Positions 7,007 through 14,563 of a DNA stretch of 17,444 nt are shown piece after piece; the first letter of the stretch is position 1; every line of letters begins with the position of its first letter. The notes below the pieces were generated by a model. The model was not told the origin of the DNA. It did no database searches and saw nothing but the letters and a program-made list of their open reading frames with translations. Both the position numbers and the translations under genes were made by a program. Origin of the DNA: an uncultured Lachnospiraceae bacterium (lineage in GTDB: Bacteria; Bacillota; Clostridia; Lachnospirales; Lachnospiraceae); assembly GCA_910588285.1 (NCBI GenBank), contig CAJUQB010000098.1, forward strand, positions 1 through 17,444, given 5' to 3'.

Positions 7007-8322
7007 CGTTCATTTCCTCCCTTGAAGGCGTCGGTACGGATATACTGGGTCAGTGCGATGACCATAACGATGAGCGAGATGAATACGGTAATAGCTGCGC
7101 CCATACCAAATTCTCGTGTTACACTCTCTGTAGTGATTTTGTATACCCAGGACACCAGCAAATCTGTCCCACCAGTAAGCTGTCCCGCAATGACGGGCCC
7201 CCCGCTGTTGAACAAGTAAATGACATTGAAGTTTGAAAAATTAAAGGTAAACTGAGTAATAAGCACCGGTGCGGTAGCTGCCAGCACCCATGGCAGCGTG
7301 ATACGCCTAAACTGCTGATACCGGCTGGCCCCATCAATTTGGGCGGCTTCGTACAGCTCGGAGGGGATGGATTGGAGCACGCCGGTTACCATCACAAAAA
7401 TATAGGGAAAGCCCAGCCAGCCCTGGATCAGAATCAGCGCCAAGCGGGTAAAACCTACCTGGGTTTTCCAGGGCAGGGCCGAGAGCTTTAAAAAGGGCAG
7501 CAGCTTATCGAAGAAGGGGATAACCTGCTGATTCATAGCACCAAAGGAATCATTGAAAAAAACGGCAAACATTAAAATTGAGATAAAAGCGGGTACTGCC
7601 CACGGCAGGATGATGATGGTGCGCCAAAAGCGCTTGCAGCGGATCTCCTTCTGATTGACTATAACTGCAACCAGAATGCCCAGCACAATGGTGAGTAACG
7701 TGGCACACACCGTCCAAATCACTGTCCAAGACAGGGTGTGCAATAAGGCGTTCATCCACGAGTCCATGGTGAACATATCAATATAGTTTTGCAGCCCCAC
7801 CCAGCCAAACAGCTTTTTGGGCGGCATATGATTGACGTTATAGTTGGTCAGGGAGATCATGATATTGGTGACAGTGGGGAACACCACGGCCAGGGTCATG
7901 ACTACCAGCCCGGGGGCCATAATCAGATATGGAAAGCCCCGGTTCATCACGGATTTATATTGCTCCCGCAGGCTGTATAGCGGCTTTCCCTCATCCCGGA
8001 GACGACCGTTTTTCCTCGCGTTAAAAATGCTGAACAGGTAAACCGCAATTCCGACGGCGACCAATACCAAGGCAAGCAGCCCTTCCACCAGAAAGAACAG
8101 GGAATGATCCTGGCCTGGCACTGTGCCCAGTGTGAACAGGCCGGCCAGCCCGCCGCCCTGTACGCCTGAGAAAATGGTTTCTGCAGTGAGAAAGCCATAG
8201 GCGGCCATAACGATCAAAATTGCGCCGCCTTGCCAGAACTGCCCGTTATAAAAGTGGCCAAAGCCCGGGATCAGCGCCAGTAATGTGGCAGTGGTTTGGT
8301 GCTTTGTGTTTTTTCCCTTCAT
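7003..8322 (-). CDS. mdxF: Maltodextrin ABC transporter permease, MalF type
   Basis: This permease of 439 residues is longer than the minimal sugar permease (about 290). The extra length is an N-terminal membrane region: ALIPGFGHFYNGQFWQGG, two hydrophobic segments and a basic cytoplasmic loop (FNARKNGRLRDEGK). It is followed from about residue 128 by the MalF core (FPYLIMAPGLVVMTLAVVFP). The EAA loop is ELYEAAQIDGASRYQQFRRI. The start follows GAGGAGGG by 6 nt. It is separated from the binding-protein gene by a long hairpin and overlaps the MalG-like gene by ATGA. The two permeases should form a heterodimer with an ATPase encoded elsewhere. Confidence 0.93.
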   Translation of the reverse strand: MKGKNTKHQTTATLLALIPGFGHFYNGQFWQGGAILIVMAAYGFLTAETIFSGVQGGGLAGLFTLGTVPGQDHSLFFLVEGLLALVLVAVGIAVYLFSIFNARKNGRLRDEGKPLYSLREQYKSVMNRGFPYLIMAPGLVVMTLAVVFPTVTNIMISLTNYNVNHMPPKKLFGWVGLQNYIDMFTMDSWMNALLHTLSWTVIWTVCATLLTIVLGILVAVIVNQKEIRCKRFWRTIIILPWAVPAFISILMFAVFFNDSFGAMNQQVIPFFDKLLPFLKLSALPWKTQVGFTRLALILIQGWLGFPYIFVMVTGVLQSIPSELYEAAQIDGASRYQQFRRITLPWVLAATAPVLITQFTFNFSNFNVIYLFNSGGPVIAGQLTGGTDLLVSWVYKITTESVTREFGMGAAITVFISLIVMVIALTQYIRTDAFKGGNER

Positions 8323-8350
8323 ATTGTCCCTCCTCTGCAGCTCTCTCTAT

Positions 8351-8386
8351 AACGATATGCCGGAACCGCAGTTCCGGCATATCGTT
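8351..8386 (-). promoter_or_regulatory. Intercistronic hairpin between binding-protein and permease genes
   Basis: A perfect 16-bp stem (AACGATATGCCGGAAC and its complement) closes a 4-nt loop, 9 nt after the binding-protein stop and about 28 nt before the MalF-like start. It lacks a T-run on the minus strand, so it is not a full terminator. Such hairpins commonly protect the upstream message from 3' decay or partly attenuate read-through, keeping binding protein in excess over permeases. The role here is inferred from position. Confidence 0.75.
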
Positions 8387-8395
8387 TGGGGTGTC

Positions 8396-9706
8396 TTACT
8401 GGCCGGCGTGTAGCGAGGCGATATTATCCTCAATCTGCTTGACAGCGATGTCCAGGGCTTCTTTTGGATCGGCACCGGTGGCCAGGGAACCCATTGCGGC
8501 GTGCATAGGATCCCAGGTCTGGTTGCCCTCAATGATTTTCACCATGGGCACGCTGTAGGAGATCTGTTCATTGAACGCCTTAATGGTTTCATTAGTGGAG
8601 CTGTTGTCGTCCAGGTATTTCTGGTTGCAAGGGATTAGGCCGGTCTTTTCCGCAAAGGAGGCCGCAAACTGATCCTGGACAATAAAGTTGAGGAACTCTG
8701 TGGCCAGTTCAGGCTCATGGGCAAAGCCGCTCATCGCCATGCCGGTAAACCCAGAGTAGTTTGCAATTACATTGCCATTGGGAAGCTTGGGCATACGGGC
8801 CAAGCCATAGTTGATATTGGCCTCCACCAAGGAGGGAATTACGTCGGCGCCGCGCACCATCATGCCCACCTTGCCCTCAGTAAACAGGCCCAGCATCAAA
8901 TCATTGGCGGTGGTACGGTCACCCATGCCCTTGGGCATCAGGCCGAACAGTTCCTTGACCCGGGTGGCGCCTTCCACGGCACCCTCGTTATTCAGGCCAA
9001 TCTCGGATGGATCGGTGTTATTATTGCCATACATATAGCCGCCCCCGGCCCAGATAAAGCCAGCGGAGTTGTAGAAATCGCCTAGGTTGCAAAGGAAGCC
9101 CAAGGAACCGTCGCCGTTATTATCAAACTTGGGATCATTGATGACTGCCAGCAGCTCATCCCAAGTGTCGGGCGGAGTGGGAACCAGATCTTTGTTATAA
9201 ATCAGCAGGTTGGTGCTCATGTACAGCGGCACCAAATAGAGGTTATCCTCAAAGGTGCAGGCATCTACTGCAGCGGGTACAATGCAGGACAGCGCCTCAT
9301 CGCTGAGCTTGATGGGAGCGTACATTCCTTGAGTGCTTTTGTCTCCCACGTCATTGTGGGGGCCGGCCATCAGATCCGGCCCAAGTCCGGCAGGGCCGTC
9401 CAAAGCGTGCTTATAGTCGCCGTCTACCATAGGCATTTCTGTGAGTTCCACATGATTTCCGGTTTCTTCCTCCCACTTTGCAGCCATCTCCTGCACCCAG
9501 GCATAGCAGGACGGTTCTGCCCATACAGAAATGGTGCCGCCTCCTGTGGGAGAATTGGTCTGTTCAGGTGCATCGGAAATGGGGGCGGTGTTTGCCCCGG
9601 TGCCAGACTCGGAGGGGGGACTCTGCGTACAGCCAACCATAGTTGTAAGTACCAGGGCTGCGGATGCCAGCAAAGCTGCAATGCGTTTCATGGACATTCT
9701 TTTCAT
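8396..9706 (-). CDS. mdxE: Maltodextrin-binding lipoprotein of ABC importer
   Basis: This extracellular solute-binding protein of family 1 (MalE type) has 436 residues. A lipoprotein signal peptide (MKRMSMKRIA, then a hydrophobic core) ends in the lipobox MVGC, so Cys26 would be lipidated and the mature protein anchored to the outer face of the membrane. A Ser/Gly/Thr/Pro-rich linker leads to the binding fold at GTISVWAEP, with MalE-like segments PDLMAGPHNDVG and PLYMSTNLLIYNKDLVP, and a C-terminal AMGSLATGADPKEALDIAVKQ. It captures maltose or maltodextrins for the permeases. The start follows AAGGAGGA by about 7 nt. It is the first gene of the operon, transcribed from a promoter carrying an operator inside its spacer. 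Confidence 0.93.
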   Translation of the reverse strand: MKRMSMKRIAALLASAALVLTTMVGCTQSPPSESGTGANTAPISDAPEQTNSPTGGGTISVWAEPSCYAWVQEMAAKWEEETGNHVELTEMPMVDGDYKHALDGPAGLGPDLMAGPHNDVGDKSTQGMYAPIKLSDEALSCIVPAAVDACTFEDNLYLVPLYMSTNLLIYNKDLVPTPPDTWDELLAVINDPKFDNNGDGSLGFLCNLGDFYNSAGFIWAGGGYMYGNNNTDPSEIGLNNEGAVEGATRVKELFGLMPKGMGDRTTANDLMLGLFTEGKVGMMVRGADVIPSLVEANINYGLARMPKLPNGNVIANYSGFTGMAMSGFAHEPELATEFLNFIVQDQFAASFAEKTGLIPCNQKYLDDNSSTNETIKAFNEQISYSVPMVKIIEGNQTWDPMHAAMGSLATGADPKEALDIAVKQIEDNIASLHAGQ

Positions 9707-9761
9707 CGATATTCCTCCTTACTTGTTGATTGGCTGCTCCAGGATGACAGGATGCAGCTAT

Positions 9762-9822
9762 GTGTCAAGGCGCGCAGATGTTGTTTAATCGGCCTCCACA
9801 AACATTCCGCTTTGCTTGACAC
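9762..9822 (-). promoter_or_regulatory. Inverted repeat in the transporter-operon leader
   Basis: GTGTCAAG (9822-9815) and its exact complement CTTGACAC (9769-9762) bracket 45 nt at the 5' end of the predicted leader, with a shorter ATGTT/AACAT pair nested inside. The first arm lies at about +1 of the transcript, so it could cap the message with a stem. It matches no riboswitch I recognise, and 8 bp around a long loop may be chance. Confidence 0.3.
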
Positions 9823-9827
9823 TCCTT

Positions 9828-9856
9828 AGATTATCAGAAGAAATCGATAATGTCAA
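9828..9856 (-). promoter_or_regulatory. Promoter of the transporter operon
   Basis: On the minus strand, consensus TTGACA (9856-9851), a 17-nt spacer and TAATCT (9833-9828) form a strong sigma-A promoter. One operator palindrome (9841-9850) lies inside the spacer and another (9863-9872) lies just upstream of the -35. A bound repressor would directly exclude polymerase. Confidence 0.82.
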
Positions 9857-9872
9857 CTATTTTTATCGATAA
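9841..9872. promoter_or_regulatory. Operator pair in the transporter/regulator intergenic region
   Basis: AAATCGATAA (9841-9850, one mismatch at its edge) and perfect TTATCGATAA (9863-9872) have centres 22 bp apart, two helical turns. The first sits between the -35 and -10 of the transporter promoter; the second is 6 bp upstream of that -35 and about 25 bp upstream of the regulator promoter's -35. This suggests repression of the transporter and possible autoregulation. Confidence 0.75.
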
Positions 9873-9896
9873 TTTTTAAGACGAGCAAAAAAGCCG

Positions 9897-9925
9897 TTGT
9901 GTTTTGGGGATAAATATGATATAAT
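9897..9925 (+). promoter_or_regulatory. Promoter of the LacI-family regulator gene
   Basis: TTGTGT (9897-9902), a 17-nt spacer and consensus TATAAT (9920-9925) lie about 68 nt before the regulator start. The weak -35 fits modest expression of a regulator. Confidence 0.65.
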
Positions 9926-9992
9926 AAATAATAATAATGATCTTAAGCTGCTCAAACAGCGGCTTGGGATTTAGCAGCGGTAGGTGGATATA

Positions 9993-10988
9993 ATGGCAGT
10001 CAAGGCAAAGGACATTGCCAATCAGATGGGAATCAGCGTCAGCACGGTCTACAAAGCATTTAACGGAGCAGATGACATCAATGCAGAAACACGGGCGGCG
10101 GTATTAGAAACCGCTGCGGAAATGGGTTATACCGGGGGGGCACGGCAGAAGATTTCCAAACGGGTGTGCGTATTTATGGGGCGCATGGAAGCCCCTCATG
10201 TGACGTACTATTTGTATGAAGTAATGCTGGCCTTCAAGCAAGTGGCTGAAGGCCACGGTTATGAGGTGATTATCCGCAGCCTTGAGGACGAGAACTGCAC
10301 TTCTTTTTACCACATTATGGAGCAGGAGCGCTTCGATGGTGCAATGGTGCTTGGCCTTAATGATAGTAGCCCCTTTTTTGACCAATTGGATAGAATTGCC
10401 TATCCAATTGTTTTAGTGGATAACTATGTGGAAGGGAAGCTAATTTCTTGTGTGACATCGGACAACCTTTCCGGCATAGGGATGGCAGTGGCCCATTTGA
10501 TCCAACTGGGCCACAGGCGGATTGGCTTCATTAACGGAGAGCAGCAAAGTTTCAGTAGCCGGGAGCGTTTTGCTGGGTTTCTCAGTGCCATTACCTTGGG
10601 TGGGCTTACGTATGATCCGGAATTGGTGTATCATGGAAACTTCAGTGAACATTCTGGGGAGGAGGGGGCGGAAACGCTGTTGGATAAGGGTGTTACCGCC
10701 TTGGTATGTGCCAGCGATTTAATGGCTATTGGCGCCATCCGGTGGCTGAAGAAACAAGGGCTCCAGGTTCCGCAAGATATGAGCGTGACGGGATTTGACG
10801 ATATCCGTATTTCCACCTACATTTCCCCAGCCCTCACCACTGTGCGCATCAATATCAAGGACGTAGGGTTTCGGGCTTTCATGTGCTTGAAAAGCTTGAT
10901 TAAATACCAGAATGCGACACGAGTTGTGGAGACACCACGCCTGATGGTACGAGAATCCACCGCACCTCCCCGCTTAAGGCAGCAATAG
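9993..10988 (+). CDS. LacI-family transcriptional regulator of the locus
   Basis: This DNA-binding regulator has 331 residues. A LacI-type helix-turn-helix is at the N-terminus (VKAKDIANQMGISVSTVYKAFNG, then INAETRAAVLETAAEMGY). It is followed by a periplasmic-binding-protein-like effector domain: FDGAMVLGL, PIVLVDNYVEG, LGHRRIGFINGE, VTALVCASDLMAIGAIRWLK, MSVTGFDDI and PALTTVRIN. The segment joining the two (TGGARQKISK) is about five residues shorter than the usual hinge and lacks its PN..A..L pattern. The start chosen is the ATG at 9993, 5 nt after AGGTGG; a GTG three codons earlier overlaps the binding site. It lies between the operons whose promoters share TTATCGATAA sites and is the likely regulator of all of them, a role matching B. 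subtilis mdxR (yvdE). Effector unknown; a maltodextrin is likely. Confidence 0.92.
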   Translation: MAVKAKDIANQMGISVSTVYKAFNGADDINAETRAAVLETAAEMGYTGGARQKISKRVCVFMGRMEAPHVTYYLYEVMLAFKQVAEGHGYEVIIRSLEDENCTSFYHIMEQERFDGAMVLGLNDSSPFFDQLDRIAYPIVLVDNYVEGKLISCVTSDNLSGIGMAVAHLIQLGHRRIGFINGEQQSFSSRERFAGFLSAITLGGLTYDPELVYHGNFSEHSGEEGAETLLDKGVTALVCASDLMAIGAIRWLKKQGLQVPQDMSVTGFDDIRISTYISPALTTVRINIKDVGFRAFMCLKSLIKYQNATRVVETPRLMVRESTAPPRLRQQ

Positions 10989-11002
10989 ACAGATTGTAAA
11001 AC

Positions 11003-11040
11003 AAAAGCAGCTGGGCTGTAAAAAGCCTGGCTGCTTTTTT
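11003..11040 (+). terminator. Intrinsic terminator after the regulator gene
   Basis: AAAAGCAGCTGGGCT pairs with AGCCTGGCTGCTTTT (15 bp with two G-T pairs) around a short A-rich loop, and the stem runs into six T residues. It closes the regulator transcript before the promoter at 11053. Confidence 0.88.
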
Positions 11041-11052
11041 GATCAATTTCTA

Positions 11053-11081
11053 TTGACAAAGTACGGATTGTGTGATTAACT
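11053..11081 (+). promoter_or_regulatory. Promoter of the maltose phosphorylase operon
   Basis: Consensus TTGACA (11053-11058) is followed after 17 nt by TTAACT (11076-11081), a poor -10 that has an upstream TG extension (TGATTAACT). Initiation would fall near 11088, placing both operators immediately downstream. A different -10 nearby (TATTAT at 11090) is possible. Confidence 0.55.
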
Positions 11082-11091
11082 GTTTAATATA

Positions 11092-11112
11092 TTATCGATA
11101 ATTTATCGATAA
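11092..11112. promoter_or_regulatory. Tandem operator pair before the maltose phosphorylase gene
   Basis: There are two perfect TTATCGATAA palindromes, at 11092-11101 and 11103-11112, with centres 11 bp apart. They lie between the probable transcription start and the AGAGAGGAG ribosome binding site. A protein bound here would block initiation or elongation. Confidence 0.78.
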
Positions 11113-11133
11113 CTTAAGAGAGGAGTGGTTATT

Positions 11134-13392
11134 TTGAAACGTATTTTACGAGAACTTGATCCATTCTGCTTAATCCAGACAGAAATTGACCACAGCGAAA
11201 ACCGGCCGGCTGAATCCGTCATGAGCTTGGGAAACGGGTATATGGGCGCTCGTGGAAATTACGAGGAAGATTACACCGGAGATACACTAAAAGGCATATA
11301 TATTGCCGGCGTTTGGATGCCGGATAAAACCCGTGTAGGCTGGTGGAAAAATGGATACCCCCGCTATTTTGGGAAGGTCATCAATGCGCCGGATTTTTTG
11401 ATGTTCCACCTATCTGTAAATGGCAGGAGAATTGATCTCGCCCAGACCCCTATTGAGACATTCCGCCGGGTGATAGATATGCGCACCGGTGTCATGGAGA
11501 GGGAGATGGTGCTGCGCACAGAAAGCGGCCGGCTGAAGATTGTGTCCTCCCGTTTTTTCTCGATTGACACCAAACAAATTGCCTGCATGACCTACTCTGT
11601 CACCGCCTTGGATGATGTGGGCTTCGTGACTATAGAGACGGGCTTGGATGCCAACGTCAAGAACTCAGACGCAAATTATGGAGATCAGTTCTGGGTGTTG
11701 CGAGCCCTGGAGGGAGGAGACAGGCTGTATTTGGAGAGCGAAACCATGGAAAATTCGTTTGATGTCCCCCGATTTGCGGTGGGCTTTACCTCCCATGCCC
11801 ACTGCATGGAGGACAGTGTACGGCAGAGCTGCATTCAGGGAGAGCGTTGCGTATTCCATCGTTTTGAGGCCGAGTTAAGTGCCGGGGACGCGTTCCACAT
11901 AGAAAAGTTGGTCAGTGTGGTCACCACCCGGGACATCCCCCGCGAGGAATTGGCCTCAGTGGGAGGCGGAATCCTTGCCCACGCGGCAGATGAAGGTACA
12001 GTTACCCTTCGCCAGAGGCAGGCGGCAGCATGGGCAAAGAGGTGGCAGCTATGCGATGTAACAATTGATGGTGATATTGCCGCCCAGCAAGGCATCCGCT
12101 TCAACCTGTTTCATTTGTGGAGCACTTATGATGGGAGTGATGAGCGGCTAAACATTGGCCCCAAGGGTTTCACTGGGGAAAAATATGGCGGCGCGGCCTA
12201 CTATGATACAGAAGGGTATTGTTTCCCCATGTATCTGGTTACATCCACACCTGATACGGCGCGGAAGCTGTTGAAATTCCGCTATAATACACTGGAAAAG
12301 GCAAAAGAGAACGCAGCAAAAATTGGGATGGCCGGCGCTCTTTACCCTATGGTGACTTTTGACGGCGAGGAGTGCCACAATGAATGGGAAATCACGTTTG
12401 AGGAGCTGCACCGCAATGCTGGTATGGTATATGCGATTTACTGCTACACTGAATATACCGGCGATGAAAGCTATATCCGGGATTATGGCATCCATGTAAT
12501 GGTGGAGATCGCGCGTTTCTGGGCTTGCCGCGCCAGCTATCAGCCAGACAAAGATTGTTATATGCTTTTGGGTGTCACCGGCCCAAATGAATACGACAAT
12601 AATGTGAACAACGATTTTCTCACCAATTATATGGCTAAGTGGTCCATCGAATATACGCTGGACTGGGTAAAAAAGCTGTCCTACCCGTTAGACACGGCGC
12701 AGATGCAGAAAATGCAGGAAGTCGCAGACAAAATGTACTTGAACTATGATCCAGAAACTATGCTGTTCATCCAGCAGGACGGATTCATGGATAAGGAAAT
12801 CTACCCCGCCGCTGAAATCCCTGCCGATGAGCTTCCCCTGTGCAAACATTGGTCTTGGGATCGCATCCTGCGTTCCTGCTTCATCAAGCAAGCAGATGTC
12901 ATCTTAGCATTCTACTACTTCCCCCGCAGGTTCACGCTGGAACAAAAAAGGGCAAATTTCCTTTTTTACGAGCCTTTGACTGTCCATGAGTCCTCCCTGT
13001 CCCCCAGTATGCACAGCACTGTAGCGTCGGCGTGCGGATTTGAAGCAGACGCCTACCGGCTGTACCAGCAGGCCGCGCGTCTGGATTTGGATAACTTCAA
13101 CGCCGACACAGAGGATGGCCTGCATATCACCAGCATGGCAGGATCGTGGATTGCGCTGATGCACGGGTTTGCCGGAATGTTTTACCAAGGGGGACAGCTC
13201 TCCTTTTCGCCTCACTGTCCGGAAAAATGGGAACAGGTTAAAATGCGGCTGCATTACCGCGAAAGGCTGCTGGAAATCCGCTTCAACGCTGAGGAATTTG
13301 TTTGTGAGCTACTACAGGGGGAGCCTCTGGAAATTGCGATAAATGGGGAGTTGATCTTTGTTCGGGACCGCTGGCAGCAGGCATTGAAATGA
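11134..13392 (+). CDS. mapA: Maltose phosphorylase (GH65)
   Basis: This cytoplasmic inverting phosphorylase of 752 residues, the family's usual length, converts maltose and phosphate to beta-glucose 1-phosphate and glucose. The general acid is Glu486 in GVTGPNEYDNNVNND. The acceptor-site loop HNEWEITFE (415-423) is the sequence known from Lactobacillus maltose phosphorylases and differs from the trehalose and kojibiose enzymes. LNIGPKGFTGEKYGGAAY and the phosphate-site segments IKQADVI and HESSLSPSMHS agree. A start at TTG 11134 is preferred because AGGAG sits 8 nt upstream; the in-frame GTG at 11125 overlaps that AGGAG. First gene of an operon, followed after 21 nt by an Fe-S reductase. Its product feeds the phosphoglucomutase-isomerase fusion at 1822-3063. 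The free glucose needs a kinase not found here. Confidence 0.95.
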   Translation: MKRILRELDPFCLIQTEIDHSENRPAESVMSLGNGYMGARGNYEEDYTGDTLKGIYIAGVWMPDKTRVGWWKNGYPRYFGKVINAPDFLMFHLSVNGRRIDLAQTPIETFRRVIDMRTGVMEREMVLRTESGRLKIVSSRFFSIDTKQIACMTYSVTALDDVGFVTIETGLDANVKNSDANYGDQFWVLRALEGGDRLYLESETMENSFDVPRFAVGFTSHAHCMEDSVRQSCIQGERCVFHRFEAELSAGDAFHIEKLVSVVTTRDIPREELASVGGGILAHAADEGTVTLRQRQAAAWAKRWQLCDVTIDGDIAAQQGIRFNLFHLWSTYDGSDERLNIGPKGFTGEKYGGAAYYDTEGYCFPMYLVTSTPDTARKLLKFRYNTLEKAKENAAKIGMAGALYPMVTFDGEECHNEWEITFEELHRNAGMVYAIYCYTEYTGDESYIRDYGIHVMVEIARFWACRASYQPDKDCYMLLGVTGPNEYDNNVNNDFLTNYMAKWSIEYTLDWVKKLSYPLDTAQMQKMQEVADKMYLNYDPETMLFIQQDGFMDKEIYPAAEIPADELPLCKHWSWDRILRSCFIKQADVILAFYYFPRRFTLEQKRANFLFYEPLTVHESSLSPSMHSTVASACGFEADAYRLYQQAARLDLDNFNADTEDGLHITSMAGSWIALMHGFAGMFYQGGQLSFSPHCPEKWEQVKMRLHYRERLLEIRFNAEEFVCELLQGEPLEIAINGELIFVRDRWQQALK

Positions 13393-13413
13393 CGCTGCAT
13401 TTGAGGTGTTTTT

Positions 13414-14499
13414 ATGACAATCTTTCCTGAAATAAAAAAACGGTTTGGCTTTGGCTGTATGCGCCTGCCTATGGATGGCAGTCAGGTGGATTTGAGCCAA
13501 ACCTGTGCTATGGTAGACTGCTTTATGGAGCGGGGATTCAATTATTTTGACACTGCCCACGGATATATCAGCGGGCACAGTGAAACCGCTGTCCGCGCCA
13601 GTCTCGTTTCACGCTATTCCAGGGAATCCTACATCCTTGCCAATAAGCTCAGTGATGGTTATTTCCGCACAGCGGATGATATCCGCCCCATTTTTGAAAC
13701 TCAGTTGGCGGCCTGCGGTGTAGACTATTTCGATTTCTATCTATTTCACGCGCTCAACAGCACGCTATATCGCCGTTATACTATGTGCCATGCCTTTGAA
13801 ATTGTCCAGCAGTTGAAAACGGAGGGTAAGATTCGCCATGTGGGGATGTCTTTCCATGACACAGCGGATGTGCTGAATCGCATTTTGACTGACCACCCAG
13901 AAATTGAGATAGTCCAGCTCCAGTTCAACTATCTGGACTTCGACGATCCCAAAGTACAGAGCAGGGCCTGTTATGAGGTATGCGAACGGCACAATAAACC
14001 CGTCATTGTTATGGAGCCTGTGCGGGGAGGCAAGCTCGCTGATCTTCCACCAGAGGCGGCTCAAATACTGGATGGATGGGGTGGCGGGAGCAGCGTTAGC
14101 TACGCACTGCGGTTTTGTGCCCAGTTCCCTAATGTGCGCATGATCCTGTCCGGTATGAGCAGTATGGAAATGATGGAGGACAACACCGCCACAATGTCTG
14201 CTCCTGCCGAGTTAAATGAGGTGGAACAGGCAGCACTGGAGAATATACGGTCAATCTTGATTGGAGAGAAAGCCATCCCCTGCACTGCCTGCCGATATTG
14301 TGTGGATTGTTGTCCAAAGGCTATACCGATTCCGGATCTTTTTGCTATGTACAACGCAAAAAGGCAAGGAAAGGAATGTACATCCTGTACTCAAGGCTGG
14401 AAAAAGGCATCCGATTGTATTAGGTGTGGTAAATGCGAGCTTGCTTGTCCACAGAACCTGATGATTCGAGACTTGCTGCACCAAATTTCTGATATATGA
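13414..14499 (+). CDS. Aldo/keto reductase with C-terminal 4Fe-4S ferredoxin domain
   Basis: The protein has 361 residues. Residues 1 to about 280 are an aldo/keto reductase barrel with Asp46 and Tyr51 (YFDTAHGY), Lys78 (LANKLS) and His112 (YLFHAL). The tail holds two ferredoxin-type cysteine sets: Cys290/293/296/300 and Cys335/338/341/345, each C-x2-C-x2-C-x3-CP. This fused architecture is common in anaerobic Clostridia. It suggests electrons may pass between ferredoxin or flavodoxin partners and a carbonyl substrate, but no member I can name defines the reaction. It starts 21 nt after the maltose phosphorylase stop, with a weak GAGGTG ribosome binding site, so it is co-transcribed. The substrate is unknown, and its presence in a maltose operon is unexplained. 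Confidence 0.88.
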   Translation: MTIFPEIKKRFGFGCMRLPMDGSQVDLSQTCAMVDCFMERGFNYFDTAHGYISGHSETAVRASLVSRYSRESYILANKLSDGYFRTADDIRPIFETQLAACGVDYFDFYLFHALNSTLYRRYTMCHAFEIVQQLKTEGKIRHVGMSFHDTADVLNRILTDHPEIEIVQLQFNYLDFDDPKVQSRACYEVCERHNKPVIVMEPVRGGKLADLPPEAAQILDGWGGGSSVSYALRFCAQFPNVRMILSGMSSMEMMEDNTATMSAPAELNEVEQAALENIRSILIGEKAIPCTACRYCVDCCPKAIPIPDLFAMYNAKRQGKECTSCTQGWKKASDCIRCGKCELACPQNLMIRDLLHQISDI

Positions 14500-14563
14500 A
14501 GATTCTCCCGGCAAGCTGTAATACAGCCTAATAGATCGCCAGACATTTGAAAGGATAATGGTT

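Noticed and set aside
8717..9085. 122-codon plus-strand frame inside the binding-protein gene
   Set aside because: It is the complement of a clear lipoprotein gene and has a His/Ala/Gly-rich composition typical of shadow frames.
9699..9712. ATCGAT at the binding-protein start codon as a further operator
   Set aside because: Only the inner 6 bp match, the flanks break the palindrome, and the site is explained by the spacer and start codon of the gene.
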